A program made the translations under genes and the position numbers. Below the pieces are notes generated by a model. The model searched no databases and had not been told where the DNA came from. It saw nothing but the letters and a program-made list of their open reading frames with translations. A DNA stretch of 25,981 nt, taken from the IMG/VR virus record IMGVR_UViG_3300042308_001471, positions 1 through 25,981 of that record. One strand, written 5' to 3'. Numbering within the stretch: the first letter of the stretch is position 1; each line of letters starts with the position of its first letter. Of the stretch, positions 16,276 through 22,204 are shown piece by piece. This DNA comes from a virus.

Positions 16276-16450
16276 CTTCAAATGTTGCTTTATAATAATC
16301 TTCACCTTCTAAAAAAAATGTTCCAGAATCATAAGCATTAATTATTTGCTCCTTTTCCATTGATAAAGCAAGATTAATTGCTCCAGGGAATGATTCAAGA
16401 TTAAATTCTTTTATTAGCCATTCCACAGCTGTTTGTTTTTTATTTCTCAT
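16259..16450 (-). CDS. Small conserved protein (QTAVEWLI...EKEQIINAY...YYKATF)
   Basis: This 63-aa ORF carries QTAVEWLIKEF (6-16), MEKEQIINAYDSG (31-43) and EDYYKATFEDE (50-60), a pattern common to short hypotheticals in Bacteroidetes phages, with no known role. Its second half matches the gene at 13338-13562, implying a duplicated small-protein family in this early operon. The start lies inside the end of the nuclease gene (11-nt overlap). Confidence 0.68.
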   Translation of the reverse strand: MRNKKQTAVEWLIKEFNLESFPGAINLALSMEKEQIINAYDSGTFFLEGEDYYKATFEDETGI

Positions 16451-16763
16451 TGAGTAATGTTTTTAAATCTTTTAGTAAATCATTTGAATTCTTTGCTGTG
16501 TATCTGAGTAATTTAAATCCCATCAAACAAGCTTTATTATATTTTTCGCAATTCGCTGTGTATCCGGTAAGCGTTTGATGTCCACCAATACCAGCGGAAT
16601 GATTTCCACCAATTCCTTCAAATTCAATCAAACAATTGAATTCTAAAATGTAGAAATCCGCTTTCCATCTCCTGGATATATCAAAACGATATTCTTCAGC
16701 AAGCGTTAAATTATATGCGCGGCAAAACAGATGGATGTCCATTTCAAATACTTTTTTACTCAT
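16440..16763 (-). CDS. Small PD-(D/E)XK nuclease-like protein (Vsr/DUF559-like)
   Basis: The 107-aa protein shows FDISRRWKADFYILEFN (27-43) with D36, then LIEFEG (45-50) with E47 and E49, GGHQTLTGYT (60-69), EKYNKA (73-78) and MGFKLLRYTA (81-90). The sequence RRW-x-x-DF ... IE-x-EG ... H ... EKYN-A ... G-x-x-x-LRY is that of compact Vsr/DUF559-like PD-(D/E)XK phage nucleases. The residue before EKYN is usually Asp but here is N71-C72. Lying beside the exonuclease and RecT, it may resolve recombination or replication intermediates. The fold call is fairly good; the substrate is unknown. It starts at the ATG at 16763, 8 nt inside the exonuclease gene. Confidence 0.75.
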   Translation of the reverse strand: MSKKVFEMDIHLFCRAYNLTLAEEYRFDISRRWKADFYILEFNCLIEFEGIGGNHSAGIGGHQTLTGYTANCEKYNKACLMGFKLLRYTAKNSNDLLKDLKTLLNEK

Positions 16764-17454
16764 TGCAAAAAAGATTAGTGTTCATCCATTCCCGGCATTC
16801 TATAACGCGTTTATTGATTGCTTCAATGGTTTCTTCATTGCGCTCTATTTCGATTTCAAAAACGCGTTCATTAACCGGAATATCTTCATAAATGCTTAAA
16901 CGTTCTATTTCTTCACATCCAGCTAAATATTCAATTGATTGTAAATCTGGACAGTTTAACTTAAACCATAGATTCTTTTTTTCCTGTTCGATTAGATTCA
17001 ATGGTGTATTTACTAAACAATAAGCTAATGTTGCAGATTTTGCTCCTGTCAAGCTCATGTAACCATGTAATTGAAAATAATAATCCTTGTTTAATGTTTC
17101 GTTTTTAGCTTTGAAAAAAGAAAAAATGTCCCATGATGTTTTAATATCAGTTACGATTTCATTCTTTAAAATGTCCCATTCTCCAGTAATAAATTCATTG
17201 CTCATTCTGGCCTTATTATTCACGAAATAATTCTTCTTGAATTTGGAATAAAGCGTAATTGAATCTTCTTCTTGAGAAATTCCTTTTTCCAAATACTTGT
17301 TCTGGATGGATTTCGAACGGCCATATTTTTCATTAATAAAAACCTTTACCAATTCACTTTTGCAGGTTTCTGAAAGAATCCCGGATTTACTCCGGGATTC
17401 AGTCATTAGGGCACCAAGTGAACTGCAGCGAAACTTTATATTATTTGCGTTCAT
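16756..17454 (-). CDS. YqaJ-like PD-(D/E)XK exonuclease partner of RecT
   Basis: The 232-aa protein has the YqaJ/lambda-exonuclease core: KYLEKGISQEEDSITLY (53-69) with the Glu cluster, GEWDI (91-95) with D94, then VTDIKTSWD (101-109) with D103 and K105 as the D-x-K motif, and YYFQLHGYM (124-132) with the QxxxY-type helix. It would resect duplex ends 5'-3' so that RecT can load on 3' tails. It starts at the ATG at 17454, overlapping the RecT stop (ATGA), the classical two-component recombinase order. An unusually strong inverted repeat lies in its early codons (17376-17400). Confidence 0.83.
   Translation of the reverse strand: MNANNIKFRCSSLGALMTESRSKSGILSETCKSELVKVFINEKYGRSKSIQNKYLEKGISQEEDSITLYSKFKKNYFVNNKARMSNEFITGEWDILKNEIVTDIKTSWDIFSFFKAKNETLNKDYYFQLHGYMSLTGAKSATLAYCLVNTPLNLIEQEKKNLWFKLNCPDLQSIEYLAGCEEIERLSIYEDIPVNERVFEIEIERNEETIEAINKRVIECREWMNTNLFCNE
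17376..17400. repeat. Perfect 10-bp inverted repeat inside the exonuclease gene
   Basis: GAATCCCGGA and TCCGGGATTC flank the 5-nt spacer TTTAC. It falls in codons for residues about 19-27 of the exonuclease. It is GC-richer than its surroundings and would make a stable mRNA hairpin shortly after the start codon. No T-run follows on either strand, so it is not a standard terminator. Confidence 0.75.
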
Positions 17455-18311
17455 TTTTCTGCAGGAGTTAGATTCATATATTTTTCCTGGAACATTTGGT
17501 TTAGTTCTTCCGGGATAGAGCTCGCATAAACTTCAAGTTCATCTATTGTTTCCGCTGTTTCAATTAACTGCTTTAAACGTTCGATTTCAGGATTAACTTT
17601 AATTTCTTCATGGTCGATATATGTTACATCTTCACCGGATTCATCATTGATAATTGCCTGGTCGATTTTAACAGCTGTTTGCATTTCAATTGAAAGGATT
17701 CCCCATTTTGATAATGTTGATTTCAATACAGTCTTTTTTGCCATAGCTGAAAAATCAGTTTTCCAGGGACCATTATTGAAAGATTTGGAATACTTTTTTC
17801 CATGTTCAATTACTTTTTCTGTTGTCCAGAAGCAAGTTTTTTCAAATCCATTTATCAATTTAAAATATGCAGCATAACCAATAATCTTTCCTTCACCTGG
17901 TAAACTAAAATCTGCATTCAGGTTTTCAGTTAATGTATTGAATGAATCAAATTGATTCTCATAAACTTCAATTACATTGATATTTAAGTATTGTCCAGAA
18001 CGCTGAGCTAATTGAATCAATCCTTTTACTCCAATTTGAAATTGCGCAGATTTACCATAGGGCACAATCCAAGCAAATCCAAGATTTTGATTAATTGGTA
18101 AATCTAATGTTGCGGCCATTAACGCGGCATTATAAACGCTTATCGGGTCCGCGTTTTTTAACATTGAATTGTTAGCAGTAATTTGTAAAACTGAACTAAT
18201 AAATTGATTTGAACGCTTTCCAAGCATTTCTGCAAATCGGTTTTTTACTGCAGGTTTTTCGAAAAATGTCTTTATCGTATTTTCGATTTTTACAGGAGTT
18301 TTGTTTTCCAT
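17451..18311 (-). CDS. recT: RecT-family single-strand annealing protein
   Basis: Start chosen at the ATG at 18311 (MENKTPVKIENTIKTFFEKP, 286 aa). The frame extends to an ATG at 18383, but that would overlap the upstream gene by 53 nt and lacks the AAATCCCTA leader sitting exactly 6 nt before 18311. RecT hallmarks: NAALMAATLDLPINQNLGFA, IVPYGKSAQFQIGVKGLIQL, AQRSGQYLNIN, a WTTEKVIEHGKKYSKSF segment and AMAKKTVLKSTLSKWG. It anneals complementary single strands in phage recombination, paired with the overlapping exonuclease. The C-terminus (about 240-286) is an acidic helical tail typical of the family's variable region. Confidence 0.93.
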   Translation of the reverse strand: MENKTPVKIENTIKTFFEKPAVKNRFAEMLGKRSNQFISSVLQITANNSMLKNADPISVYNAALMAATLDLPINQNLGFAWIVPYGKSAQFQIGVKGLIQLAQRSGQYLNINVIEVYENQFDSFNTLTENLNADFSLPGEGKIIGYAAYFKLINGFEKTCFWTTEKVIEHGKKYSKSFNNGPWKTDFSAMAKKTVLKSTLSKWGILSIEMQTAVKIDQAIINDESGEDVTYIDHEEIKVNPEIERLKQLIETAETIDELEVYASSIPEELNQMFQEKYMNLTPAEK

Positions 18312-18324
18312 TTTGTAGGGATTT
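18312..18324 (-). promoter_or_regulatory. AAATCCC leader motif before recT
   Basis: On the minus strand AAATCCCTACAAA immediately precedes ATG, with CCC ending 6 nt before the start. The same element precedes the genes starting at 19138 and 19364, and a close version the gene at 18702. It is not a Shine-Dalgarno sequence. Confidence 0.6.
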
Positions 18325-18330
18325 TTACTG

Positions 18331-18702
18331 TTAATAGTTGAATTTAAATGTAAGTATTTTTGATGTCGAATCCTTGTTTTCATTAGCTCTTTTTACAGAT
18401 ATCAATCCATTTATAATTTGATATTTGAAAGCTTGAGCAACATCTGTAATTCGATATTTGAATCTCAATTCATTAACTTTTTCATCTGTTCGTTTTATCT
18501 CTTTTCCAATTCCGTAATGGTCTCGCAATTCGAATAAAAACAGCCTTGTATTTTTGTGAACTCTAAACATGCAATGTTCAAATGTTTTTACAAGTTCAAC
18601 TTGCTCAATTTGCTCTAATGGCAAAACTGTTTGATAATTTACAACTTCTTCCGGCCGGAAGGTAATCTGGATTTCTCCATTAGGTAATTTTTGAATTTTC
18701 AT
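18331..18702 (-). CDS. Hypothetical protein upstream of recT
   Basis: The 123-aa protein begins MKIQKLPNGEIQITFRPEEV at the ATG at 18702. It alternates beta-prone and basic helical segments (MFRVHKNTRLFLFELRDHYG, then RITDVAQAFKYQIINGL). No known motif is recognised and no membrane segment seen. It is encoded between a membrane-anchored protein and RecT, separated from RecT by 19 nt. The fold may be a small DNA- or RNA-associated domain, given its basic surface stretches, but that is speculative. Confidence 0.65.
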   Translation of the reverse strand: MKIQKLPNGEIQITFRPEEVVNYQTVLPLEQIEQVELVKTFEHCMFRVHKNTRLFLFELRDHYGIGKEIKRTDEKVNELRFKYRITDVAQAFKYQIINGLISVKRANENKDSTSKILTFKFNY

Positions 18703-18716
18703 GGTTTTTGGGATTT
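18703..18716 (-). promoter_or_regulatory. AAATCCC leader motif variant
   Basis: The minus strand reads AAATCCCAAAAACC before the ATG at 18702; CCC ends 7 nt before the start and the next base is A instead of T. It is the weakest of the four related leaders. Confidence 0.45.
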
Positions 18717-18721
18717 GGTTT

Positions 18722-19138
18722 TTAGTTAAAATGTTTAATTAAGATTGGTTCAAAGGATTTGGTAATTTCAATGTTGACTGAATTGAATGCATGAACAAAA
18801 TTTGCTTCTGTTGTTTTTTCGTAACTTCTAAATAATTCTAATCTGCATTCATTGAAGTAATCTTTAATGATGCGTTCAGCATTCATTGAGCTGCTTTCAC
18901 GAACGTTAATTCCATATCTGTTCATTATATTGATTACTTCAATAAACTGCTTTGTAATAGGATTAAATGCATAATAGTTTAATTCGCTGGAATTGGATTT
19001 AAAGTAAATCCATTCTTTAAACTTATTTGCTTTGTCGCATTCAGTTTTTAATTCCGCTTTTCTGTTCTTGGACCTGGCTGTTAAAATGCCGCCAAAAATT
19101 AATAATGCTGTTCCGGTTAAAACGAATAATGATTTCAT
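18722..19138 (-). CDS. Membrane-anchored hypothetical protein
   Basis: Start chosen at the ATG at 19138 (138 aa), because the longer frame begins with TTG at 19174 and the AAATCCCTA leader precedes 19138. Residues 3-20 (SLFVLTGTALLIFGGILT) form a single N-terminal membrane segment, followed by basic ARSKNRK, so the rest probably lies in the cytoplasm, or outside if the segment is a signal. The soluble part is helical and charged (NAERIIKDYFNECRLELF). It is an early-operon gene, and an envelope-directed early role such as superinfection control is conceivable, but nothing in the sequence proves it. Confidence 0.65.
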   Translation of the reverse strand: MKSLFVLTGTALLIFGGILTARSKNRKAELKTECDKANKFKEWIYFKSNSSELNYYAFNPITKQFIEVINIMNRYGINVRESSSMNAERIIKDYFNECRLELFRSYEKTTEANFVHAFNSVNIEITKSFEPILIKHFN

Positions 19139-19151
19139 GCTGTAGGGATTT
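19139..19151 (-). promoter_or_regulatory. AAATCCC leader motif
   Basis: The minus strand AAATCCCTACAGC directly precedes the ATG at 19138, with the same 6-nt distance from CCC to ATG as at recT and at 19364. Confidence 0.6.
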
Positions 19152-19157
19152 GAGAAT

Positions 19158-19364
19158 TTAAATTTGGTTTTCAATTAATGCTGTTTCAATTTTTAAAATT
19201 CGAACTTCAATATCATAAATATCTCTTTCGCGAAGTGATAAAGAACTAAAATATTCTGGTTTATTTTTAGTACGGATATAAACAGATTCTTCTCTATCCA
19301 GTAAAAGAATTAATTTCTTATATTCTTTTATCATTTCTTTTTTAAGTTCTTTTGTAAGCTGCAT
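19158..19364 (-). CDS. Small coiled-coil hypothetical protein
   Basis: This 68-aa protein (MQLTKELKKEMIKEYKKLIL, then DREESVYIRTKNK and RERDIYDIEVRILKIETALI) is almost wholly charged helix, likely a coiled-coil hairpin. No family is recognised. The start at the ATG at 19364 is supported by the AAATCCCTA leader at 6-nt spacing. It ends 20 nt before the next start. Confidence 0.62.
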   Translation of the reverse strand: MQLTKELKKEMIKEYKKLILLLDREESVYIRTKNKPEYFSSLSLRERDIYDIEVRILKIETALIENQI

Positions 19365-19377
19365 TTTTTAGGGATTT
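19365..19377 (-). promoter_or_regulatory. AAATCCC leader motif
   Basis: The minus strand AAATCCCTAAAAA directly precedes the ATG at 19364. It lies just downstream of one of the twin GC-rich hairpins (19388-19414). Confidence 0.6.
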
Positions 19378-19387
19378 TAGAGTTTTT

Positions 19388-19414
19388 AATAGGGCCGTTT
19401 TACCGGCCCGGATT
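19388..19414 (-). repeat. GC-rich hairpin, copy 1 of 2
   Basis: This 27-nt element has stem GGGCCG/CGGCCC around a 6-nt loop, identical over its full length to the copy at 19902-19928. It begins 3 nt after the stop of the 152-aa gene. It is strikingly GC-rich against an AT-rich background. No proper T-run follows on the minus strand, so it is better read as an mRNA stability, processing or attenuation element than a strong terminator. Confidence 0.75.
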
Positions 19415-19416
19415 TA

Positions 19417-19875
19417 TTAATATATTCCTTTAAATCTAAGATGTAATGTTTTAGATTCCCATTCACAATTAGTTCTTAGTTTACCATTCCATTGAAAATA
19501 TATTCCATCTTCATCTGAACATTCAGTTAAATGACCAAGTTGAATACATTTTTGAAAAACTTCTTCTCTTAATCCTTCAACTAAATTTGGTGTATCATTT
19601 ACGAAAATAATTCTGTAAAGTGTTTCCGCTTCAGTAATCAATTCAGTCTGTATTACTACAGGAGTTTTGTATTCAAAGGACCTTTTTTTGCCTTTTAAAT
19701 TTTCATCAAAATTATCCGTTCCAGCTTTTATAATTGCTTCACTTAAATCCTTAGATAAATTTTTAAAATACGTACATGTAATCTTATTATAAGACATGCC
19801 AGCTCCTAAACTGATTAAATCAGTTTGAACGTTCCATAAAGTGTAAAAAGTACCACCAAATCCAATTGTTATCAT
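19417..19875 (-). CDS. Hypothetical protein flanked by twin hairpins
   Basis: The 152-aa protein begins MITIGFGGTFYTLWNVQTDL at the ATG at 19875. It is mixed alpha/beta with an AGTDNFDENLKGKKRSFEYK segment, VEGLREEVFQKCIQLGHL, and a C-terminal aromatic stretch (YFQWNGKLRTNCEWESKTLH). No known family or catalytic motif is recognised. It is bounded on both sides by the identical hairpins at 19388 and 19902, so the pair could treat this gene as a separate mRNA segment or mark an insertion into the operon. Confidence 0.65.
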   Translation of the reverse strand: MITIGFGGTFYTLWNVQTDLISLGAGMSYNKITCTYFKNLSKDLSEAIIKAGTDNFDENLKGKKRSFEYKTPVVIQTELITEAETLYRIIFVNDTPNLVEGLREEVFQKCIQLGHLTECSDEDGIYFQWNGKLRTNCEWESKTLHLRFKGIY

Positions 19876-19901
19876 AATATTTTTTTTTGTTTTATTTTTT
19901 A

Positions 19902-19928
19902 AATAGGGCCGTTTTACCGGCCCGGATT
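19902..19928 (-). repeat. GC-rich hairpin, copy 2 of 2
   Basis: This is an exact 27-nt copy of the element at 19388-19414. It begins 2-3 nt after the stop of the 67-aa gene and lies 27 nt before the ATG at 19875. The minus strand continues TATTTAAAAAATAAAAC, not a T-run. Confidence 0.75.
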
Positions 19929-19930
19929 AT

Positions 19931-20134
19931 TTAGTTATTAATTATTTCTGCAATAATGGGAGCTACTTCTGTAGCTGTATGATGTATCTCACATGTTGAT
20001 GCGCATAAATCATATTTTTGCTCCTTTTCAAATTCTGACATTTTTAAATACTGTTTGTATTCCTTTTTTGTCATTTCTACTTCTTTAATTTGCTGTCTGT
20101 AGATAACTTCTGTGTAAGTGATTTGAATTTTCAT
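19931..20134 (-). CDS. Small hypothetical protein, first gene of the early operon
   Basis: This 67-aa protein (MKIQITYTEVIYRQQIKEVE, then MTKKEYKQYLKM and CASTCEIHHTATEVAPIIAE) has an N-terminal beta strand pair and charged helices. The ASTCEIHH stretch has Cys and two His but no clear zinc knuckle. It is the first gene behind the promoter/palindrome at 20169-20195, so it would be made earliest. Its function is unknown. Confidence 0.62.
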   Translation of the reverse strand: MKIQITYTEVIYRQQIKEVEMTKKEYKQYLKMSEFEKEQKYDLCASTCEIHHTATEVAPIIAEIINN

Positions 20135-20168
20135 AAAAAAAATTAAAAATTATTTTTCCGTTTTGGTA

Positions 20169-20195
20169 TACCCAAAGATAGATAAACTCTATCAT
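20169..20195 (-). promoter_or_regulatory. Early promoter with overlapping palindromic operator
   Basis: The minus strand carries TATCTTTG (20180-20173), a match to the Bacteroidetes -7 box TAnnTTTG. A dyad AAGATAG-N7-CTATCAT spans 20175-20195 with one mismatch and overlaps the box. The same arrangement occurs at 22205-22237. A shared AAAACGGAA sequence follows in both leaders. No clear TTG -33 box is visible here. Confidence 0.6.
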
Positions 20196-20272
20196 GAATA
20201 ACATGTAATGAAAAATAATTGAAAAATGAAGTTAACTTGCTGTAAATGTGAACGTTTATTTTTGATTTGACT

Positions 20273-20310
20273 AAAAAAAAGGCCAGGAAAGGTTAGGTTT
20301 CCAGGGCCTT
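20273..20310 (-). terminator. Rho-independent terminator of the regulatory operon
   Basis: The stem AAGGCC/GGCCTT plus GGAAA/TTTCC, with a small internal bulge, encloses a 7-nt loop. On the minus strand it is followed by eight T (plus A at 20273-20280). It ends the 22176-20338 operon and precedes the next promoter by about 75 nt. The roughly 200-nt non-coding stretch 20135-20337 holds only this terminator and the promoter/operator. Confidence 0.85.
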
Positions 20311-20337
20311 AATAAACTCTAAAACGTCATTTTTTGC

Positions 20338-20424
20338 TTAATCTCCATCAAAATCCGTTAAATGGATGGATAAAAAATAGAGCGAAATCGCAGCTAAAAA
20401 TGATGCAATAATAAACACTAACAT
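20338..20424 (-). CDS. 28-aa membrane micro-ORF
   Basis: The ATG at 20424 overlaps the stop of the 97-aa gene by 7 nt and reads to TAA at 20338. The product is 28 residues: MLVFIIASFLAAISLYFLSI, then HLTDFDGD. It is a single hydrophobic helix with an acidic tail, the form of many phage small membrane peptides. It fills the space between the last gene and the terminator. Support is limited to ORF position, coupling and composition. Confidence 0.5.
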   Translation of the reverse strand: MLVFIIASFLAAISLYFLSIHLTDFDGD

Positions 20425-20711
20425 ATAACTTCAAATAAATGATGTATAATATGTCCTTCATGCTGTGATAATGTTGCAAGATGTTTATAATATAAATCCG
20501 GGTCCGAATTATTAAATGGTCTCCCGGTACCAATATCCGCAATAACTCGGATTTCGGTTTCATTTTGCTCCTGGTCGCATAAAAAGTAAACAGATAATGT
20601 TTGGTCTCGTTCATTAATAATTGCGCTCAAGAACGCGGAATTTCGTAATACATTTATTGTCCATCGCTGTTCGTTTTGTGGCAAAGAATGCTTAATGATT
20701 ACCTTGTTCAT
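20418..20711 (-). CDS. DUF7352-like small protein
   Basis: The 97-aa protein begins MNKVIIKHSLPQNEQRWTIN at the ATG at 20711, overlapping the preceding stop by 4 nt. It follows the pattern of a common small phage domain (DUF7352 from memory): a K..L...E...I.V...A.+L beta start, a central strand (TLSVYFLCDQEQNETEIRVI), an IGTGRPF turn (61-67) and a terminal HEGHIIHHLFEV (84-95) resembling the usual H-V-F-E end. Its function is unknown. The neighbouring DUF3127 protein suggests a DNA-metabolism setting. Confidence 0.65.
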   Translation of the reverse strand: MNKVIIKHSLPQNEQRWTINVLRNSAFLSAIINERDQTLSVYFLCDQEQNETEIRVIADIGTGRPFNNSDPDLYYKHLATLSQHEGHIIHHLFEVIC

Positions 20712-20977
20712 AGTTTAGAGATTTTCCAAGCGTTAATTTTAGTGAAATATTTCTCATTGTATTCCCTGGATTCCAGATTAATCGAAACATTCAATTTATC
20801 ATTAATCTGAATTCCGTTTAGCAAATTGATTTTATCCCCAAAAAGATTAATTGCAATTGGTTTTGGAAATTGACCTTCTTGTTCTAAAATTATTGTTTGG
20901 CTGGTCCATTCTCCACCAGCATTTTTTTGCCCGGATTCAATCGGTAAAATTTTAATTAGTATTCCTTGAATTTCCAT
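20708..20977 (-). CDS. DUF3127 OB-fold protein
   Basis: The chosen start is the ATG at 20977 (89 aa), 2 nt after the upstream stop; the longer frame begins with TTG at 21070. The sequence MEIQGILIKILPIESGQKN, GEWTSQTIILEQEGQFPKPI, AINLFGDKINLL and NVSINLESREYNEKYFTKIN fits DUF3127, a Bacteroidetes OB-fold family encoded by phages and hosts and thought to bind single-stranded DNA. It may coat DNA for the replication and recombination proteins encoded in the next operon. The family match is strong; the ssDNA role is inference. Confidence 0.85.
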   Translation of the reverse strand: MEIQGILIKILPIESGQKNAGGEWTSQTIILEQEGQFPKPIAINLFGDKINLLNGIQINDKLNVSINLESREYNEKYFTKINAWKISKL

Positions 20978-20978
20978 A

Positions 20979-21380
20979 TTAGTTAGTTTTGGTTTTGAAT
21001 TCGTAAACTGGTTTTTGAGTTTTTGTTTGAGATTCTTTTTTTTGCTTTCCGTTAAATTTCCGCTTATCAATTAATGTATCAATTTTATCACATAATTCAT
21101 TATTCAGCTTTTGATATTTAGCCAGAATCAATTTAAGATAATCAACATTTAAAAATTGGTTTTCAACTTGAGCTTGCAAATCTGAAATTGTTTCAGCTTG
21201 TTCAGAAATAACATTATTCAAATGAGCTCTATGTTTTTTTAATTCCGCGTTTTCTAAAAAAAGATTGCTTTCCATTTTTTGAAGTTTTGAGTTTTTATTT
21301 TTTAAATATCTGTTTTGAATTGATTGAATAGAAATTGCAATTGCAGCTCCAGAATAAATTAAAATGTTAAATGCTTCCAT
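20979..21380 (-). CDS. Membrane-anchored coiled-coil protein
   Basis: The 133-aa protein has one N-terminal membrane segment (residues 4-19, FNILIYSGAAIAISIQ), then a long coiled coil (about 30-105, with ESNLFLENAELKKHRAHLNN and VISEQAETISDLQAQVENQF) and a Lys/Thr-rich tail. It overlaps the HTH gene by 14 nt. No domain name can be given. As the product of a regulatory operon it might tether a partner to the membrane; in phages such proteins sometimes act in exclusion or sensing, but that is speculative. Confidence 0.65.
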   Translation of the reverse strand: MEAFNILIYSGAAIAISIQSIQNRYLKNKNSKLQKMESNLFLENAELKKHRAHLNNVISEQAETISDLQAQVENQFLNVDYLKLILAKYQKLNNELCDKIDTLIDKRKFNGKQKKESQTKTQKPVYEFKTKTN

Positions 21381-21579
21381 TTGTACCTTTTTTAGATTTT
21401 AGTTTGTTTAAAGCGTTTATTATAACTTCTGCGTAATCATTCGAACAGTTTCTAAATCCGCTTTCAATATGTGAAATGTATTTCCCATTTTGTAAACCAA
21501 TTTCTTTTCCTAATTCATTTTGAGTTACATCGAAATTCCTTCTTAATTTTCTTATTCGCATTCCGTTTTCTGTTTTCAT
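21367..21579 (-). CDS. XRE-family helix-turn-helix protein, candidate repressor
   Basis: This 70-aa protein is nearly all HTH domain: MRIRKLRRNFDVTQNELGKE, then IGLQNGKYISHIESGFRNCS and AEVIINALNKL. It fits the Cro/C1/XRE fold, with recognition helix near GKYISHIE (32-39). It starts at the ATG at 21579, overlapping the previous stop (ATGA). Lacking a C-terminal oligomerisation or peptidase domain, it resembles Cro-like or restriction-controller proteins. It lies in an operon whose promoter has the AAGATAG-N7-CTATCTT dyad, so autoregulation plus control of the second site at 20175 is plausible. Confidence 0.85.
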   Translation of the reverse strand: MKTENGMRIRKLRRNFDVTQNELGKEIGLQNGKYISHIESGFRNCSNDYAEVIINALNKLKSKKGTNGSI

Positions 21580-22013
21580 ATATCTCCATTTTTTCTCATG
21601 TCATAATAATAATCTGAATCTGGACCATCTTCGCTTGGGTCGAAATCTTCAAGCTCAAGAATCATTTCTTCAATTTCATTTAGGCTTTCGATTGAAAGCA
21701 AATAAGTAATGTTTCTTCCATTGTAAATAACGGAACCAAATTCAAATTCAATAGAATCTGGATGTTCCATTAATCCAGGATAAAATTCACAACTATAGTT
21801 AACTGTAATCATTCTTCCCAAAAAAATAATACTTCTGTTTTTCATTTTTAAAGTTTGTTTTCGTTTAAGTTCTTTTGATATGTACACATTTAATGTTCCA
21901 ACAGGAACCTGGAATTTATCTGAAATATTTGTAACAGTTTCATTTCCCTGTTTACGGAAATAGTATTTTACTGCTTCATTCATTTTCTTTAAATCGTATC
22001 TAATTGGATTCAT
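21576..22013 (-). CDS. HTH-containing hypothetical regulator
   Basis: Possible ATG starts are 22040, 22013 and 21983; 22013 is used because it leaves only a short overlap with the preceding 58-aa gene, and 21983 is nearly as good. The N-terminal part holds a helix-turn-helix (ETVTNISDKFQVPVGTLNVY, then ISKELKRK), with the turn at QVPVG. The remainder is beta-rich and ends in an acidic run (ELEDFDPSEDGPDSDYYYDM). Its end overlaps the XRE protein start by 4 nt. It could be a second repressor or an anti-repressor. No DNA target is known, and the family is unassigned. Confidence 0.68.
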   Translation of the reverse strand: MNPIRYDLKKMNEAVKYYFRKQGNETVTNISDKFQVPVGTLNVYISKELKRKQTLKMKNRSIIFLGRMITVNYSCEFYPGLMEHPDSIEFEFGSVIYNGRNITYLLSIESLNEIEEMILELEDFDPSEDGPDSDYYYDMRKNGDI

Positions 22014-22176
22014 ATTTAAATTGATAATTAATTCGCGCATCAACTAAATCAGTTAATGCTTTAATTAGATTAAATTTTTCAGATTCCTGTTCTATAGTTA
22101 AAAAATCATATTGCATTAAATGCCGCAATTGATTTTTATAATTTTCAATTATCAATTCTAATGTTTCGTTTTTCAT
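22000..22176 (-). CDS. Small hypothetical protein opening the regulatory operon
   Basis: The ATG at 22176 reads 58 residues: MKNETLELIIENYKNQLRHL, MQYDFLTIEQESEKFN, LIKALTDLVDARINYQFKYE, SN, then TAG at 22000. It is a charged helical protein, probably a helical hairpin or coiled coil. It is the first ORF behind the promoter/operator at 22205-22237, with about a 30-nt leader, and overlaps the next gene. That context and normal composition support a real gene although it is short. Confidence 0.65.
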   Translation of the reverse strand: MKNETLELIIENYKNQLRHLMQYDFLTIEQESEKFNLIKALTDLVDARINYQFKYESN

Positions 22177-22204
22177 TTTGCATATTACTTTTGTTCCGTT
22201 TTTG

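Noticed and set aside
17376-17400. Inverted repeat as terminator between recT and the exonuclease
   Set aside because: Inside the coding region and not followed by a T-run on either strand.
19388-19928. Twin GC hairpins as CRISPR repeats
   Set aside because: Only two copies, separated by a gene, with no spacers or cas genes.
20348-20614. Minus-strand 88-aa ORF with hydrophobic parts
   Set aside because: Out of frame over the DUF7352-like gene, which packs better with its neighbours.
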